From NCBI RefSeq assembly GCF_028527925.1, contig NZ_JAPESW010000004.1, forward strand, positions 86,187 to 150,186: a stretch of DNA of 64,000 nucleotides, written 5' to 3'. Of the stretch, positions 45,407-55,736 are shown piece by piece. The notes beneath the pieces are model-generated. The model searched no databases, was not told the origin of the DNA, and saw only the letters and a list, made by a program, of their open reading frames with translations. Each line of letters starts with the position of its first letter. Position 1 is the stretch's first letter. A program made the position numbers and the translations under genes. Source of the stretch: Cellulomonas fimi (GTDB lineage Bacteria > Actinomycetota > Actinomycetes > Actinomycetales > Cellulomonadaceae).

Positions 45407-46474
45407 ATGTACATCGGTCTCATCGCTCCTCCGGGCGTCCCCGTGCCACCCCCCGCCTACGGCGGTACGGAGTCCGTCGTCGACCGGCTGGCCCGGGGTC
45501 TCGTCCGCGCCGGTCACGAGGTGCTGCTCGCCGCCGCGGCCAACAGCACCTGCCCGGTGCCGCGGGTCGCCGGGACGGACGAGGCGGCCCGGGAGGCACC
45601 GGTGTCCGCCGGGGCGCTCACCGAGCTGCGGCATGTCGTCACGAGCTACGCGGCCATGGCCGACGTGGACGTCGTGCACGACCACACCATCTCGGGTCCG
45701 CTGTACCGACACCGCCCGGCAGGGGCACGCGTCGTGACGACTGCGCACGGGCCCTTCGACGCGTCGCTGGGCCCGCTCTACCGTGCGATGCGCGATGTCG
45801 CCCTCGTGGTGATCTCGCACGACCAGGCGGCCAGTGCGGTCGGCGTCCCGCTGGCGGGCGTGATCCATCACGGCCTGGACGTCGAGTCGGTGCCCGTCGG
45901 CCGCGGCGACGGCGGCTACGCGAGCTTCCTGGGACGCATGTGCCCCGAGAAGGGGCCGCGTGAGGCCGCGCTCGTGGCCCGCGCGGCGGGCGTCCCGCTG
46001 CGCATGGCGGCCAAGCTGCGCGAGCCGGCCGAGCGCGCGTACTTCGACGCCGAGGTCCGGCCGCTGCTGTGCTCGGTGGTGGAGTTCGTCGGCGAGCTCG
46101 GCTACGTCGACAAGCTGGAGCTGGTCGGGGGCTCGTGCGCGCTCGTGAACCCTATGCAGTGGGCGGAGCCGTTCGGTCTGGTGATGATCGAGGCACTCGC
46201 CACGGGCACACCCGTCGTCGCGACGCCGGTCGGTTCGGCACCGGAGATCGTCGACGACGGCGTCACCGGCTTCCTGCGCTCGGGCGTCCTCCGGCTCGCC
46301 GCGGCGCTCCTGGAGGCGCCGCAGCTCGACCGCGCGGCGTGCCGGACGGTCGTCGGCCGCCGGTTCAGCACCGAGCGGATGGTGGCCGAGCACGTCCGGC
46401 TCTACCGGGAGCTCCAGTTCGGCCCGCCGCCGCACTACCGGCAGACCAGCCAGCACCGCCGACGCGCGTCCTGA
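45407..46474 (+). CDS. GT4-family glycosyltransferase
   Basis: A 355-residue GT-B glycosyltransferase acting on NDP-sugars. The N-terminal domain begins IGLIAPPGVPVPPPAYGGTE, typical of GT4 enzymes, and the C-terminal domain has the donor site EPFGLVMIEALATGTPVVA with the E-x7-E pair. The SFLGRMCPEKG segment is also characteristic. I chose ATG at 45407, where the Rossmann fold begins; the frame is open far upstream. It is divergent from the LQR-motif gene and convergent with the debranching-type gene. The acceptor is unknown. Confidence 0.85.
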   Translation: MYIGLIAPPGVPVPPPAYGGTESVVDRLARGLVRAGHEVLLAAAANSTCPVPRVAGTDEAAREAPVSAGALTELRHVVTSYAAMADVDVVHDHTISGPLYRHRPAGARVVTTAHGPFDASLGPLYRAMRDVALVVISHDQAASAVGVPLAGVIHHGLDVESVPVGRGDGGYASFLGRMCPEKGPREAALVARAAGVPLRMAAKLREPAERAYFDAEVRPLLCSVVEFVGELGYVDKLELVGGSCALVNPMQWAEPFGLVMIEALATGTPVVATPVGSAPEIVDDGVTGFLRSGVLRLAAALLEAPQLDRAACRTVVGRRFSTERMVAEHVRLYRELQFGPPPHYRQTSQHRRRAS

Positions 46475-46564
46475 CCGCGCGTACGCGTGCCGTGGACGTC
46501 GGCCGCTCGCCCCTGCCGTCCCGCGCGCCCAGGACCCTCCTCGGGGGGCGCGCCCCGGGACCCG

Positions 46565-48724
46565 TCAGGACCGCGTCGCCGCGTCCGGGCTCCGGGACCA
46601 CGCGTGGCGCACCTCCACGCCCGCAGGCGCGCCTTCGACCACCGTGCCGTCCGCCGACACGTCGAGGTCGATCCTCGACTGACCGAGCGCCACACCGTCC
46701 ACACGCAGCGGCGTGAAGGCCGCGGGGAGCACCGGGTCGACCCAGAGCTCTCCGCGCGGCAGGTGCGGGTCGAACCTCAGCAGGGTGCGCATGAGGTGCA
46801 CGGGCGCGGCGGCCGCCCACGCCTGCGGCGAGCACGACGTGGGGTACGCGACCGGCTCCGGGTACTCCTCCCGGTCGAAGCCGCAGAAGAGCTCGGGCAG
46901 CCGTTCGCCGAAGTGCAGGCCCGCCTCGAGCACGCCCTCGGCGACGCGCTGCGCCTCCTCGACGAAGCCGTAGCGCATGAGGCCGGCGACGATGAAGGCG
47001 TTGTCGTGCGGCCAGACGGAGCCGTTGTGGTAGCTGACAGGGTCGTAGGCGCCCATCTCGGTGCTGAGCGTGCGCACGCCCCAGCCGCTGAACATCGCCG
47101 GGGACAGCAGGTGGCGGACGACGTGCGGAGCCTTGTCCTCGTCGACGATGCCGCTCCACAGGCAGTGCCCCATGTTCGACGCGCACGAGTCGACCGCACG
47201 ACCGTCCCGGTCGAGCGCGAGGGCGAACCAGCCGCGCTCGGGGAGCCAGAACCGCTCGTTGAACGCGACCTTGAGCGCCGTCGCGCGGTCGTCCCACGTC
47301 CGCGCCACGTCCTCCTCCCCCACCAGGCGCGCGAGCTCGGCGCGGCTGCGGTAGGCGTCGTAGACGTACCCCTGCACCTCGCAGAGCGCGATCGGCGCGG
47401 CGGCCGGGGTCCCGTCGGCGAACGTGATCCCGTCCCAGGAGTCCTTCCACCCCTGGTTCGCGAGCCCGCGGTCGGTCGCCCGCTTGTAGTCGACGAAACC
47501 GTCCCCGTCGCGGTCACCGTGGCGCCTGACCCACTCGAGCGCCAGGTCGGCGTGGGGCAGCAGCTCCGCGACCTCGTCGGGCTCGGCACCCCACCGCGCG
47601 AGCTCCCCGAGGAGCACGACGAACAGGGGCGTCGCGTCGACGGTCCCGTAGTAGGTGCTCCCGCCGCCGAGCGACAGTCCGGACTCGACCCCGAGACGGA
47701 CCTCGTGCAGGATCCGCCCGGGCTCCTCCTCGGTGAGCGGGTCGGTGACGCGGCCCTGGCGGCGCGCGAGCGTGCGGAGCGTCCCCAGCGCCAGGCTGCG
47801 GTCGACCGGCAGCGCCATGTACGCGGTCAGGAGCGAGTCGCGGCCGAACAGCGCCATGAACCACGGCGCGCCGGCGGCGACCGCGGCGATGGACGGGTCC
47901 TGCGGGTCGAAGATGCGCAGGGCGCCGAGGTCCTGCTGGCTGCGCCTCAGGACGCGCTGCAACCCCTCGTGCCCGGCCGTCGCGAGCGGCGTGCTCTCCT
48001 GCCAGCGCTCCAGGCGCTGGGCGGGCAACGCCTCGCTCAGCGGGCGGTCCAGCGGGAAGGAGGGCTCGACGTCCTGGCCGTCCACCACGGGCTGGACGAG
48101 CATCGACGCCGTCCACGCGCCCCGCGCAGGGACGACGACGTCGTACCGGATGACGCCTGCGCTGTCGGACGCGCTCGGCATCGCGTCGACCGTGGCGCCG
48201 GGCGCCACCACGACCACGCCGCGGTGCTGGTCGCGCCAGCGCTGGTCGAGCACCAGGCGCTCGCCCTCGCCTTGGGCGCGCCGCTCCCCCCGCGCCTGGA
48301 CGCGGCCGTCCTTGACCTCGAAGAGGTCCGCGAAGTCCGCCTCGACGGCGATCGTCACCGTGCAGCCCGCCGGCTCGCCGGCCGAGTTGCGGATGGTGAG
48401 GTCCTCCCGCACCCCGTTGCCCACGCGTCGGTCACGCTCCACGACGAGGTTCGTGTCGGTCCGGCCGGTGCGACGCGGCAGCCGCCCGAGGAAGGTCCCC
48501 CGGTAGGGCGCCGGTGTCATGGCAGCCAAGGGCTCGGGGGTCTCGCCGTCGACGCGCAGCTCCCACCTCGACAGGATGCGGGTGTCACGGAAGAACACCC
48601 CGTGCGGGCCCGCGCCGCTGAGGTCGCCGTTCGGGGTGCTGATGCAGAACGACGACCCCTCGACGAGGGTCACGGCGGCGCCGCCGGTGCTGCTCGGCTC
48701 CGCCTCGGGTGTCCAGGCCCCCAT
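46565..48724 (-). CDS. Glycogen-debranching-type amylo-alpha-1,6-glucosidase
   Basis: A 719-residue protein. The N-terminal domain (about 20-220) matches the glycogen-debranching N-terminal family (FCISTPNGDLSGAGPHGVFF, DTRILSRWEL). The rest is an (alpha/alpha)6 barrel glycosidase domain: WFMALFGRDSLLTAYMALP, NQGWKDSWDGITFADGTPA, YHNGSVWPHDNAFIVAGLMR. It probably trims alpha-linked glucans. The ATG at 48724 follows GGAGGACGACGGAC; the longer frame has no site. A palindrome lies about 115 bp upstream. It is next to a GT4 glycosyltransferase, fitting carbohydrate metabolism. Confidence 0.88.
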   Translation of the reverse strand: MGAWTPEAEPSSTGGAAVTLVEGSSFCISTPNGDLSGAGPHGVFFRDTRILSRWELRVDGETPEPLAAMTPAPYRGTFLGRLPRRTGRTDTNLVVERDRRVGNGVREDLTIRNSAGEPAGCTVTIAVEADFADLFEVKDGRVQARGERRAQGEGERLVLDQRWRDQHRGVVVVAPGATVDAMPSASDSAGVIRYDVVVPARGAWTASMLVQPVVDGQDVEPSFPLDRPLSEALPAQRLERWQESTPLATAGHEGLQRVLRRSQQDLGALRIFDPQDPSIAAVAAGAPWFMALFGRDSLLTAYMALPVDRSLALGTLRTLARRQGRVTDPLTEEEPGRILHEVRLGVESGLSLGGGSTYYGTVDATPLFVVLLGELARWGAEPDEVAELLPHADLALEWVRRHGDRDGDGFVDYKRATDRGLANQGWKDSWDGITFADGTPAAAPIALCEVQGYVYDAYRSRAELARLVGEEDVARTWDDRATALKVAFNERFWLPERGWFALALDRDGRAVDSCASNMGHCLWSGIVDEDKAPHVVRHLLSPAMFSGWGVRTLSTEMGAYDPVSYHNGSVWPHDNAFIVAGLMRYGFVEEAQRVAEGVLEAGLHFGERLPELFCGFDREEYPEPVAYPTSCSPQAWAAAAPVHLMRTLLRFDPHLPRGELWVDPVLPAAFTPLRVDGVALGQSRIDLDVSADGTVVEGAPAGVEVRHAWSRSPDAATRS

Positions 48725-48837
48725 GTCCGTCGTCCTCCGGTCGTCGCTACGACGTCCTGGTCGCGACTCAGCGCCTCGCGCGGGCGCGGACCGCCGTGTG
48801 AGCCCTCCACGTTGCTGGCTGGCCGGGCGCCGCACAA

Positions 48838-48853
48838 TCGGTCGTTCGACCGA
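48838..48853. promoter_or_regulatory. Palindrome upstream of the debranching-type gene
   Basis: TCGGTCG and CGACCGA with a 2-nt spacer, a perfect 7-bp inverted repeat. Its place suits an operator for the gene starting at 48724. The binding factor is unknown. Confidence 0.35.
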
Positions 48854-48946
48854 TCGAAGGGGGCGCGAGGTCCGTCCGGGACGCGTCGCGGCCCCTCGTC
48901 GCGGGTCGTTCAGGTGCGCGGGGCCAGCTCGTACACGGGTCCCAGG

Positions 48947-49258
48947 TCACGCGAGGTTGACGACGTACAGCGCCACGTACGCGATGAGCACGCCCGTGGT
49001 CAGCGTGAGGATCGTCGAGACGTTGTACCGCCGGGAACGCTCACGCGCCTGCGCGGAGTCGTCGTCGGGACGGTCCCACAGCTCCCCGTCGATCACGAGC
49101 CACCCCACCACGAGCGCGATGGAGGGGATCGTCGCCACGAGGAGGCGCCACCACGACAACGAGCTCGCGAGCAGCCAGACGGTGGAGTTGATCGTGGCGA
49201 CGGCGCCGGTCGCCAGGGCCGCGACGAGCGCCGACTTGAGCCCGGCAGGAGGAGCCAC
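48947..49258 (-). CDS. Small membrane protein, three segments
   Basis: About 103 residues with hydrophobic segments at the start ([20 protein letters not shown]), middle ([20 protein letters not shown]) and end ([17 protein letters not shown]), joined by an acidic loop ([21 protein letters not shown]). I placed the start at GTG 49258, but no clear ribosome site is seen, and the frame is open upstream. It overlaps the 3' part of the dnaJ frame on the same strand by 166 bp in another frame, which suggests the dnaJ end is abnormal rather than this gene false. Confidence 0.55.
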   Translation of the reverse strand: MAPPAGLKSALVAALATGAVATINSTVWLLASSLSWWRLLVATIPSIALVVGWLVIDGELWDRPDDDSAQARERSRRYNVSTILTLTTGVLIAYVALYVVNLA

Positions 49259-50139
49259 GGACGGTTGGCGAGCACCATGCCCCAGAGCACGCGCGACCGC
49301 CCGCCGACTCGGCCCTCGCCCCGCAGGCGCAGGCGTCTCCCGGACGACGACCCCGCGGGGACCGTCACCGTCCTGTCCCCGCCCGGTGTCGGCACCGGGA
49401 CGGCCGTCCCGAGGGTCGCCTCCCACGGAGCGACCTTGAGCGGCACCGTGATGTCCTTCCCGTCCACGTCGAACAGGGGGTGGGGCTGGAGCCGCACGAC
49501 GAGGTACAGGTCGCCGGCCGGCCCGTCGCCCGCACCGCGGCCGCCCTCACCCGCCAACCGGATGCGCCGTCCCTCGGTGACGCCCGGCGGGATCGTGACC
49601 GTGTACTGGCGAGGGCCGTCCGGGCCGTTGAGGGTGATCTGCCGACGCCCTCCGCGGTAGGCCTCCTCGACGGTGAGCGGCAGCTCGGCCTCCTGGTCGG
49701 CCCCGGGGAGCGGGCCCGCCCGGCTCCTCGCGCGCCCCCCGAACATGTCGCCCAGCAGGTCCTCGATGTCGACGCCGCCCGACCCTCCCCAGAAGCCGCC
49801 GTCACCCGAGTCGGCGCGGCCCGCACGAGGGCCGCCGCCCCCCGTCCACGCGGTCCGGCGACCGCGACCCGGACCTCCGCCCGCACCCGCCCGCACGCGC
49901 TCCTCCCAGTCGTCGGGCACGTGCCGGAAGTCGTCGCCGAAGCGGTCGTACTTCGTGCGCTTGTCGGGGTCCGACAGCACCGAGTAGGCGTCGTTGACCT
50001 CCTTGAAGCGCTCCTCGGCGCCCGGGTCCCGGGTCACGTCGGGATGGTTCTGCCGCGCCAGCCGGCGGAACGCCTGCTGGAGCTCGTCGGGTCCCGCGTC
50101 GCGCGACACCCCGAGCACGTCGTAGTAGTCGCGAGCCAT
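49093..50139 (-). CDS. dnaJ: DnaJ/CbpA-type co-chaperone with abnormal C-terminus
   Basis: J-domain at residues 4-70 with the HPD motif ([17 protein letters not shown]), then a Gly/Phe-rich part and the beta-sandwich domains of DnaJ ([39 protein letters not shown]). There is no zinc-finger, so it is of the CbpA/DnaJ class B type. It stimulates DnaK's ATPase. After about residue 268 (RLRLRGEG) the sequence turns into Arg/Ser/Pro-rich text that looks out of frame and overlaps a membrane protein gene, so the second C-terminal domain and dimer region are missing. It is the third gene of dnaK-grpE-dnaJ. Confidence 0.85.
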   Translation of the reverse strand: MARDYYDVLGVSRDAGPDELQQAFRRLARQNHPDVTRDPGAEERFKEVNDAYSVLSDPDKRTKYDRFGDDFRHVPDDWEERVRAGAGGGPGRGRRTAWTGGGGPRAGRADSGDGGFWGGSGGVDIEDLLGDMFGGRARSRAGPLPGADQEAELPLTVEEAYRGGRRQITLNGPDGPRQYTVTIPPGVTEGRRIRLAGEGGRGAGDGPAGDLYLVVRLQPHPLFDVDGKDITVPLKVAPWEATLGTAVPVPTPGGDRTVTVPAGSSSGRRLRLRGEGRVGGRSRVLWGMVLANRPWLLLPGSSRRSSRPWRPAPSPRSTPPSGCSRARCRGGASSWRRSPPSRSWWGGS

Positions 50140-50142
50140 CGG

Positions 50143-50736
50143 TCAGCCCGCCGGGCCCTGCGCCACGGTGACGGTCGCCGGCCGCAGCTGGTGCCCGGGG
50201 GCGCCGTACCCGGGCCGCAGCACCTGCACCACGGCACCGGGGGCCACGTCGGCGTCACCGGCGTCGACCACCGCGACCACCTCGTGGCGCGTCGGGTCGA
50301 ACGGGACGCCGGGCTCGTCCTCCCGTCGGAAGCCGAGCCCTGCCACGACCGCGAGGGCCTGCTCGCGCAGCGCGTGGACGCCCTCGAGGATCGAGCGCGG
50401 GTCCGCCCCGGCGTGCTCGAGCGCGCGGTCGATGTTGTCGAGGACCGGGAGGAAGGCCGAGGTCACACGGTCCCGCTCGAGCCCACGCTCGCGCTCCAGC
50501 TCCGTCGCGTACCGCTTGCGGAGGTTGTCCAGGTCGGCCAGGGCGCGTCGCCAGCGGTCCTGCAGCTGGGCGACGTCGGGGCCCGCGGGCGGCGCGTCGG
50601 CGGCCGCGACCGGGGGCGCGGTCCCGTCCTGCGACGGCTCGGCGGTGCCCGGCCGGCCCTCACGCACCGGGTCCGGCGCGTCGGTCGGCGCGTCGGTCCC
50701 GGTGCCTGTCGGCGTGCCCGCCGCGTGGTCGGTCAT
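50143..50736 (-). CDS. grpE: Nucleotide exchange factor GrpE
   Basis: A 197-residue exchange factor for DnaK. The N-terminal 60 residues are acidic and Pro-rich, then the long helix (LQDRWRRALADLDNLRKRYA) and the C-terminal beta domain with FDPTRHEVVAVVDAGDA and the ending VQVLRPGY, the GrpE signature. It starts 7 bp after the dnaK stop and ends 4 bp before dnaJ, so all three are co-transcribed. Confidence 0.92.
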   Translation of the reverse strand: MTDHAAGTPTGTGTDAPTDAPDPVREGRPGTAEPSQDGTAPPVAAADAPPAGPDVAQLQDRWRRALADLDNLRKRYATELERERGLERDRVTSAFLPVLDNIDRALEHAGADPRSILEGVHALREQALAVVAGLGFRREDEPGVPFDPTRHEVVAVVDAGDADVAPGAVVQVLRPGYGAPGHQLRPATVTVAQGPAG

Positions 50737-50742
50737 CGGTCG

Positions 50743-52632
50743 TCAGCCGCGGTCGAACTCGGCGTCGATGACGTCGTCCTCGGCGTCGCCCGCCGTGCCG
50801 GTCGTGCGCGCGCCGACGCCGGCCGTCTCGCTCGCCGCTGCCGGCGCCGCCATGAGGCCGGCGAGGACCTGCTGCAGCTCGTCGGTCAGCTCGCGCACAC
50901 GCCCTGTCGGTGCCTGCTCCTCGACGGCCCGGCGGGCGTCGGCGACGAGCATCTCGGCCCGAGCGCGTTCGTGCGACGGCGCCGCGTCGCCGAGCTCGTC
51001 GAGCCGGCGCTGGACCTGGTAGGCCAGCGAGTCGAGCTGGTTGCGTGCGTCGACCTCCTGGCGGAGCTGCTGGTCCGACGTCCGGTTGCGCTCGGCCTCC
51101 TGCACCATGCGCTCGATCTCGGACTGGTCGAGGTTGGTGCTCTCGGAGATCGTGATGCCCTGCTCGACCCCGGTGTCCTTGTCGCGTGCGGTGACGTTGA
51201 GGATGCCGTTGGCGTCGATGTCGAAGACGACCTCGACCTGGGGCTCTCCCCGGGGTGCCGGGCGGATGCCCGTGAGCTGGAACCGGCCGAGCACGCGGTT
51301 GTCGGCGGCGCGCTCGCGCTCGCCCTGGAGCACCACGATGTCGACCGCGGGCTGGTCGTCGGTGGCCGTGGAGAACGTCTCGCTGCGGCGCACCGGGATG
51401 GTCGTGTTCCGCTCGACGACCTTCGTCATGAGGCCGCCCTGGGTCTCGACGCCGAGGGACAGCGGGGTCACGTCGAGCAGGAGGACGTCGGAGACGTCGC
51501 CGGTGAGGACCCCGGCCTGGATGCCGGCACCGACGGCGACGACCTCGTCGGGGTTCACGGTCATGTTCGGTTCCTTGCCGCCGGTGAGGCGCTTCACGAG
51601 CGCCTGCACCGCCGGGATCCGCGTCGAGCCGCCCACCAGGATGACCTCGTCGACGTCGTCCGCGCCGAGCTTCGCGTCGGACATCGCCTGCCGGACCGGT
51701 CCCATCGTGCGTTCGACGAGGTCCGCCGTGAGCTGTTCGAACGTCGAGCGCATCAGCGTCGACGTGAGGTGCTTGGGTCCGGTGGCGTCCGCGGTGACGA
51801 AGGGCAGGTTCACCTGGGTCTGGGTGACGGAGCTGAGCTCGACCTTCGCCTTCTCCGCGGCCTCGGACAGCCGCTGCAGCGCCTGGGGGTCCTTGCGCAG
51901 GTCGATGCCGTTCTCCTGCTGGAACTGGTCGGCGAGGTGGTCGACGACGCGCCGGTCGAAGTCGTCACCACCCAGGTGCGTGTCACCGGCCGTCGCCCGG
52001 ACCTCCACGACGCCGTCGCCGACGTCGAGGACGCTCACGTCGAACGTGCCGCCCCCCAGGTCGAACACCAGCACGATCTCGTGCTCCCGCTTGTCCAGCC
52101 CGTAGGCGAGTGCCGCCGCGGTCGGCTCGTTGATGATCCGGAGCACCTCGAGCCCCGCGATCCTGCCGGCGTCCCGCGTGGCGTGCCGCTGGGCGTCGTT
52201 GAAGTACGCCGGGACCGTGATGACCGCTTGCGTCACCCTCTCCCCGAGCTGGCGGCCGGCGTCCTCGGCGAGCTTCCTCAGGATGAGGGCGGAGATCTCC
52301 TCCGGCGCGTGCAGCTTGCCGCGGACCTCGATCCGCGCGTTGCCGCCGTCGTCGGGCACGACGTCGTAGGTGACCTGCTCGGCCTCCGTCTGCACCTCGT
52401 CGTAGCGCCGGCCCATGAACCGCTTGACCGAGTAGATCGTCCCCTTCGGGTTGAGGACGGCCTGCCGCCGAGCCAGCTGGCCCACGAGCCGCTCGCCGCT
52501 CTCGGTGAACGCGACCACCGACGGCGTGGTGCGGGCCCCCTCCGCGTTGGGGACCACCGTCGCCTCGCCGCCCTCCCACGCGGCGATGACCGAGTTCGTC
52601 GTGCCCAGGTCGATGCCGACCGCACGTGCCAT
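50743..52632 (-). CDS. dnaK: Molecular chaperone DnaK (Hsp70)
   Basis: A 629-residue Hsp70. Signatures: [17 protein letters not shown] at the start, [19 protein letters not shown] in the ATPase domain, and [19 protein letters not shown], followed by the substrate domain ([14 protein letters not shown]). The ATG at 52632 follows GGAGATCGAC. It leads a dnaK-grpE-dnaJ cluster. No hspR gene is present and no HAIR operator (CTTGAGT-N7-ACTCAAG) is seen upstream, so this may be a second, differently controlled copy. A main dnaK elsewhere cannot be judged here. Confidence 0.95.
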   Translation of the reverse strand: MARAVGIDLGTTNSVIAAWEGGEATVVPNAEGARTTPSVVAFTESGERLVGQLARRQAVLNPKGTIYSVKRFMGRRYDEVQTEAEQVTYDVVPDDGGNARIEVRGKLHAPEEISALILRKLAEDAGRQLGERVTQAVITVPAYFNDAQRHATRDAGRIAGLEVLRIINEPTAAALAYGLDKREHEIVLVFDLGGGTFDVSVLDVGDGVVEVRATAGDTHLGGDDFDRRVVDHLADQFQQENGIDLRKDPQALQRLSEAAEKAKVELSSVTQTQVNLPFVTADATGPKHLTSTLMRSTFEQLTADLVERTMGPVRQAMSDAKLGADDVDEVILVGGSTRIPAVQALVKRLTGGKEPNMTVNPDEVVAVGAGIQAGVLTGDVSDVLLLDVTPLSLGVETQGGLMTKVVERNTTIPVRRSETFSTATDDQPAVDIVVLQGERERAADNRVLGRFQLTGIRPAPRGEPQVEVVFDIDANGILNVTARDKDTGVEQGITISESTNLDQSEIERMVQEAERNRTSDQQLRQEVDARNQLDSLAYQVQRRLDELGDAAPSHERARAEMLVADARRAVEEQAPTGRVRELTDELQQVLAGLMAAPAAASETAGVGARTTGTAGDAEDDVIDAEFDRG

Positions 52633-52972
52633 GTCGATCTCCGTTCGGGTCCGCCGGACCCCGACGCCGGTCGGGGTCGTGCTCAGGTCGTGCGAGCGGT
52701 CGTGCACCGATCCGACGGGTGCACGACCCGCGACTCTCCGGTCCGGTCTCGCCGTCCGGCGACCTGGCGTTCTCCGCAACGCCCGGTACGCACCATCCAA
52801 CCCACGTCCGGGTCCCAGGACATCGGCAGCCCTGCCGATCTCTTGCCTGCGACGTAGGCGGACGAGCCGGCGCTCGGGGTGCTGGGCGACGGCCGCCACG
52901 GACGGCTCGGCGCACGGTGAGGACCGCGGTCCTCGTCGACGGGCGCAGACCGGTACCGCGCCGCCGAGCGGC
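52633..52972. other. Gap between SDR gene and dnaK
   Basis: About 340 bp upstream of dnaK. No HAIR or CIRCE operator and no convincing gene are seen. It should hold the dnaK promoter; I cannot place it. Confidence 0.4.
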
Positions 52973-53815
52973 TCAGCGACGCGCGGCCGTCAGGCGGTAG
53001 AGCGCGCGGTGCGGCAGCACGCGCACCATCGCGGCGGCGACGCGGGCGTCGCGGCCGACGACGCGGCGCGGTGCCGGGTCCCGGTCGAGGAGGGCGCGCA
53101 CGACGGCACGCGCCACGCGTTCGGGCGGGGCGCCACGGACCGCGCTGCGGCGCGCGTTCGCGAGGGCGTGGTCGATCTGTGCGCGGTAGCGGACGAGGGC
53201 CTCGGGGGTCATCGCGTCGGTGACGGCCTGGCCGGCGGCCTCGCCGCGTGCCCAGATGGGTGTGGCGATGGCTCCCGGCTCGACGAGCAGCACGCGGATG
53301 CCCGACGGTGCGAGCTCGGCGCGCAGCGACCCGGCCAGGCCGACGAGTCCGAACTTCGCCGCGCTGTAGGCACCGAGCACGGGCCCGGCGAGCCGGCCCC
53401 CGATGGACCCGATCATCACGATCCGTGCGTCCTGCGCGGCGTCCCGGCTCGCCCGCAGCGCGGGCAGCATCGCCTGCGTGACGGAGAGCTGGGCGACGAG
53501 GTTCACCTCGAGCTGGCGGCGCAGCACGTCGAGCGGCAGGTGCTCGAGCGGCCCGGGCAGTGCCGCGCCCGCGTTGTTGACCAGCGCGAACAGCGGTCCC
53601 GCCGCGAGGACCTGCTCCCCCGCAGCGCGCACGGCCTCGTCGTCGGTGATGTCCAGGAGGAGGGTGGTGACGGCGTCGCCGTGCTCGGCTCGCAGGCTGT
53701 CGGCGTCGTCCGGCCGGCGCACGGTCGCCCAGACGTGGAAGCGTGCGGCGACGAGGGCGGCGGTGGTCGCGCGGCCGATCCCGGTCGACGCGCCCGTCAC
53801 GAGCACGGATCGCAT
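52973..53815 (-). CDS. Short-chain dehydrogenase/reductase (SDR)
   Basis: A 280-residue NAD(P)-dependent oxidoreductase of the classical SDR family. Cofactor motif TGASTGIG at residues 7-14, NNAG motif ([11 protein letters not shown]), catalytic serine in [11 protein letters not shown], and YSAAK with catalytic Tyr and Lys. The C-terminal part is longer than in the shortest SDRs (Arg-rich, about 60 residues). The ATG is at 53815. The substrate is unknown. It is divergent from the lipoprotein gene. Confidence 0.9.
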   Translation of the reverse strand: MRSVLVTGASTGIGRATTAALVAARFHVWATVRRPDDADSLRAEHGDAVTTLLLDITDDEAVRAAGEQVLAAGPLFALVNNAGAALPGPLEHLPLDVLRRQLEVNLVAQLSVTQAMLPALRASRDAAQDARIVMIGSIGGRLAGPVLGAYSAAKFGLVGLAGSLRAELAPSGIRVLLVEPGAIATPIWARGEAAGQAVTDAMTPEALVRYRAQIDHALANARRSAVRGAPPERVARAVVRALLDRDPAPRRVVGRDARVAAAMVRVLPHRALYRLTAARR

Positions 53816-54025
53816 GGCGGTCCTCCTCGCTCGGCGCGGACGTCGGTGCTCGCCACGCTAGCGGCGCGCTCCGCGGGGGAACCAGGGTCCGCCCGCGGCT
53901 CGGCACCGGCCCGCGTCGACCACGTCCCCCCGGCGTGCGGGACACGTTCGGCGGAACGGCCCGGCCCGGGCGTGCGCGGGTTCGCTATCGTCGCCCGGAC
54001 AAACCCGACATCAGGAGGCCGACCC

Positions 54026-54625
54026 GTGCGAGCGACCGTTCGGACGACCGTGACGATCGCGTGCGCCGGGCTGCTGCTCGCCGCGTGCACCACGCCCGAG
54101 CCCGAGCCGACCCCGGCGGCGGCGACCAGCGCGGCACCGAGCCCGACGCCGACACCGACGGCGACCGCGTCGGGCCCGATCGACCGGTCCGACGAGGCCC
54201 TGGGCATCCGGTTCGAGGACCTGCCCGACGTCACCGGTGACGCCCGCGCGGCGCTCGACGTCTACACGCTCTTCGAGGTGGAGTTCTGGCGCTCGACCAC
54301 GGACGGCGCCGTCGCCGGCACGCTCGAGGCCGTCGCGGCTCCGGCCGTGCTCGACGTCGTGCGGACCCAGGTCGACGGCAACGCCGGGTTGGACATCGGC
54401 GGCCGGACCTCGGTCCGCTTCCTCGACGTCCAGGCCGACGCGGTGACGGCCACGATCAGGACCTGCAACGACTCGACGGGCGCCGTCGTCACGCTCGCGG
54501 ACGGGACGACCCGCACCGGGGCCGAGGTGGGCGCCGCTCCCGCCGTCGTGGTGACGGGCTTGACGAAGACGCCGGACCTCCCGTGGCAGGTGACGACCAC
54601 CGACAACACCGGTGAGCCGTGCTGA
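54026..54625 (+). CDS. Lipoprotein, 199 residues
   Basis: Signal peptide with lipobox LLAACT, then a Pro/Thr/Ala-rich linker (PEPEPTPAAATSAAPSPTP), then a domain of about 130 residues with two cysteines (IRTCNDSTGA and a final GEPC). The GTG at 54026 follows TCAGGAGG. It overlaps the next secreted protein gene (54619), so the two are translated together. It belongs to a common actinobacterial lipoprotein type without known function. Confidence 0.8.
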   Translation: MRATVRTTVTIACAGLLLAACTTPEPEPTPAAATSAAPSPTPTPTATASGPIDRSDEALGIRFEDLPDVTGDARAALDVYTLFEVEFWRSTTDGAVAGTLEAVAAPAVLDVVRTQVDGNAGLDIGGRTSVRFLDVQADAVTATIRTCNDSTGAVVTLADGTTRTGAEVGAAPAVVVTGLTKTPDLPWQVTTTDNTGEPC

Positions 54626-55713
54626 CGGCGACCCGTCGCGCACAGGCCGTCGCCGTAATCGCTGCGCTCGTCGTCCTGGCTGCGACGCCCGTGCACGCGG
54701 CGTCGACCTTCCGCCCTGCCGCCCTGCGAGCGGCCCCGGGAGCCGGTGACGTCTGTCTCGACCGGTCCTGCGGCGGGACGTCGCCGCCGCCCGGGTCGGG
54801 CGGTGGCTCGGGGGTCGGGGCGGGTGCCGACGGCGAGGGGATCTCGGTCGTCGTGTGGGGCACGGGCGTGCGCGGCGGGGGTGAGAGCGCGACGTCGGGA
54901 CGGCGGACGGTGCGCGCCGCGCCGGCGTGCTTCTACCGGCAGACGTGGACGGGCCAGGAGTACGCGGACGCGTGGGCGCCCGGCGGCAGCTTCCGCGACC
55001 TCCAGCACCATCTGCCGCCGGAGGACACGTTCGAGCCGTGGCCGGGGTACCTCGAGCACCAGGACGACGCCGAGGGGCACTGGTGGTACCCGACGTGCGA
55101 CAGCGACCGGTTCCCGGACTCCGCGGCCTACCAGGCCGCGTACGCGGCGTTCCGTGCCACGCACGACATCGTCTACGTCGAGGCGAGCGAGACACCGCCG
55201 AACGCGCAGGTCGTCCCCCCGGAGACGCTCGCGCAGATCGCGTTCGAGGAGACCGACCTGCCGACCGGTCAGGTGCAGTGGAACCCGCGCCGGGCCGGGG
55301 ACGGGTCGACGTTCGTCGGGATCGACACGTGGGTGTGGCTGGACGACCCGACCGTGCAGGTCCAGGTCACGGCGGAGATCCCCGGGCTGTCCGCGACGGT
55401 CACGTCGACGTTCGACTCGCTGCGGGTCGAGGCTCCCGGTGCCGAGGCCGTCACCTGCACCGGCACGCCGGGGACCGCCTGGGCGGCCGGTGCGACGCAG
55501 GGCTGCGCGATCGTGTTCACGCGCTCGTCGGCGCGGGAGGGCGTCAAGGCCGGGCAGAGCCTGCCGACGACGACCCTGACCGCGACGGGCAGGTGGCACG
55601 CGACGTGGACCTCGACGGCCACTGCGGGGACGCGGGAAGTGGGTGAGCCGCAGACGACGACGGCGACCGCGGAGCTCCCGGTCGCGGAGATCCAGGCCGT
55701 CGTCACCCGGTAG
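54619..55713 (+). CDS. Secreted hypothetical protein, 364 residues
   Basis: GTG start overlapping the lipoprotein stop. Signal peptide about 1-28 (AVAVIAALVVLAATPVHAAS), Gly/Ser-rich linker, then a domain with several cysteines and tryptophans (WYPTCDSDRF, EAVTCTGTPGTAWAAG). No catalytic motif is recognised. The pair likely works together on the cell surface; proteins of this arrangement are found in other Micrococcales. Confidence 0.75.
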   Translation: MLTATRRAQAVAVIAALVVLAATPVHAASTFRPAALRAAPGAGDVCLDRSCGGTSPPPGSGGGSGVGAGADGEGISVVVWGTGVRGGGESATSGRRTVRAAPACFYRQTWTGQEYADAWAPGGSFRDLQHHLPPEDTFEPWPGYLEHQDDAEGHWWYPTCDSDRFPDSAAYQAAYAAFRATHDIVYVEASETPPNAQVVPPETLAQIAFEETDLPTGQVQWNPRRAGDGSTFVGIDTWVWLDDPTVQVQVTAEIPGLSATVTSTFDSLRVEAPGAEAVTCTGTPGTAWAAGATQGCAIVFTRSSAREGVKAGQSLPTTTLTATGRWHATWTSTATAGTREVGEPQTTTATAELPVAEIQAVVTR

Positions 55714-55736
55714 GGCGCGCCGCGGGCGGGGCTGGG

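Noticed and set aside
52633..52972. HAIR or CIRCE operator before dnaK
   Set aside because: Neither CTTGAGT-N7-ACTCAAG nor the CIRCE repeat is found.
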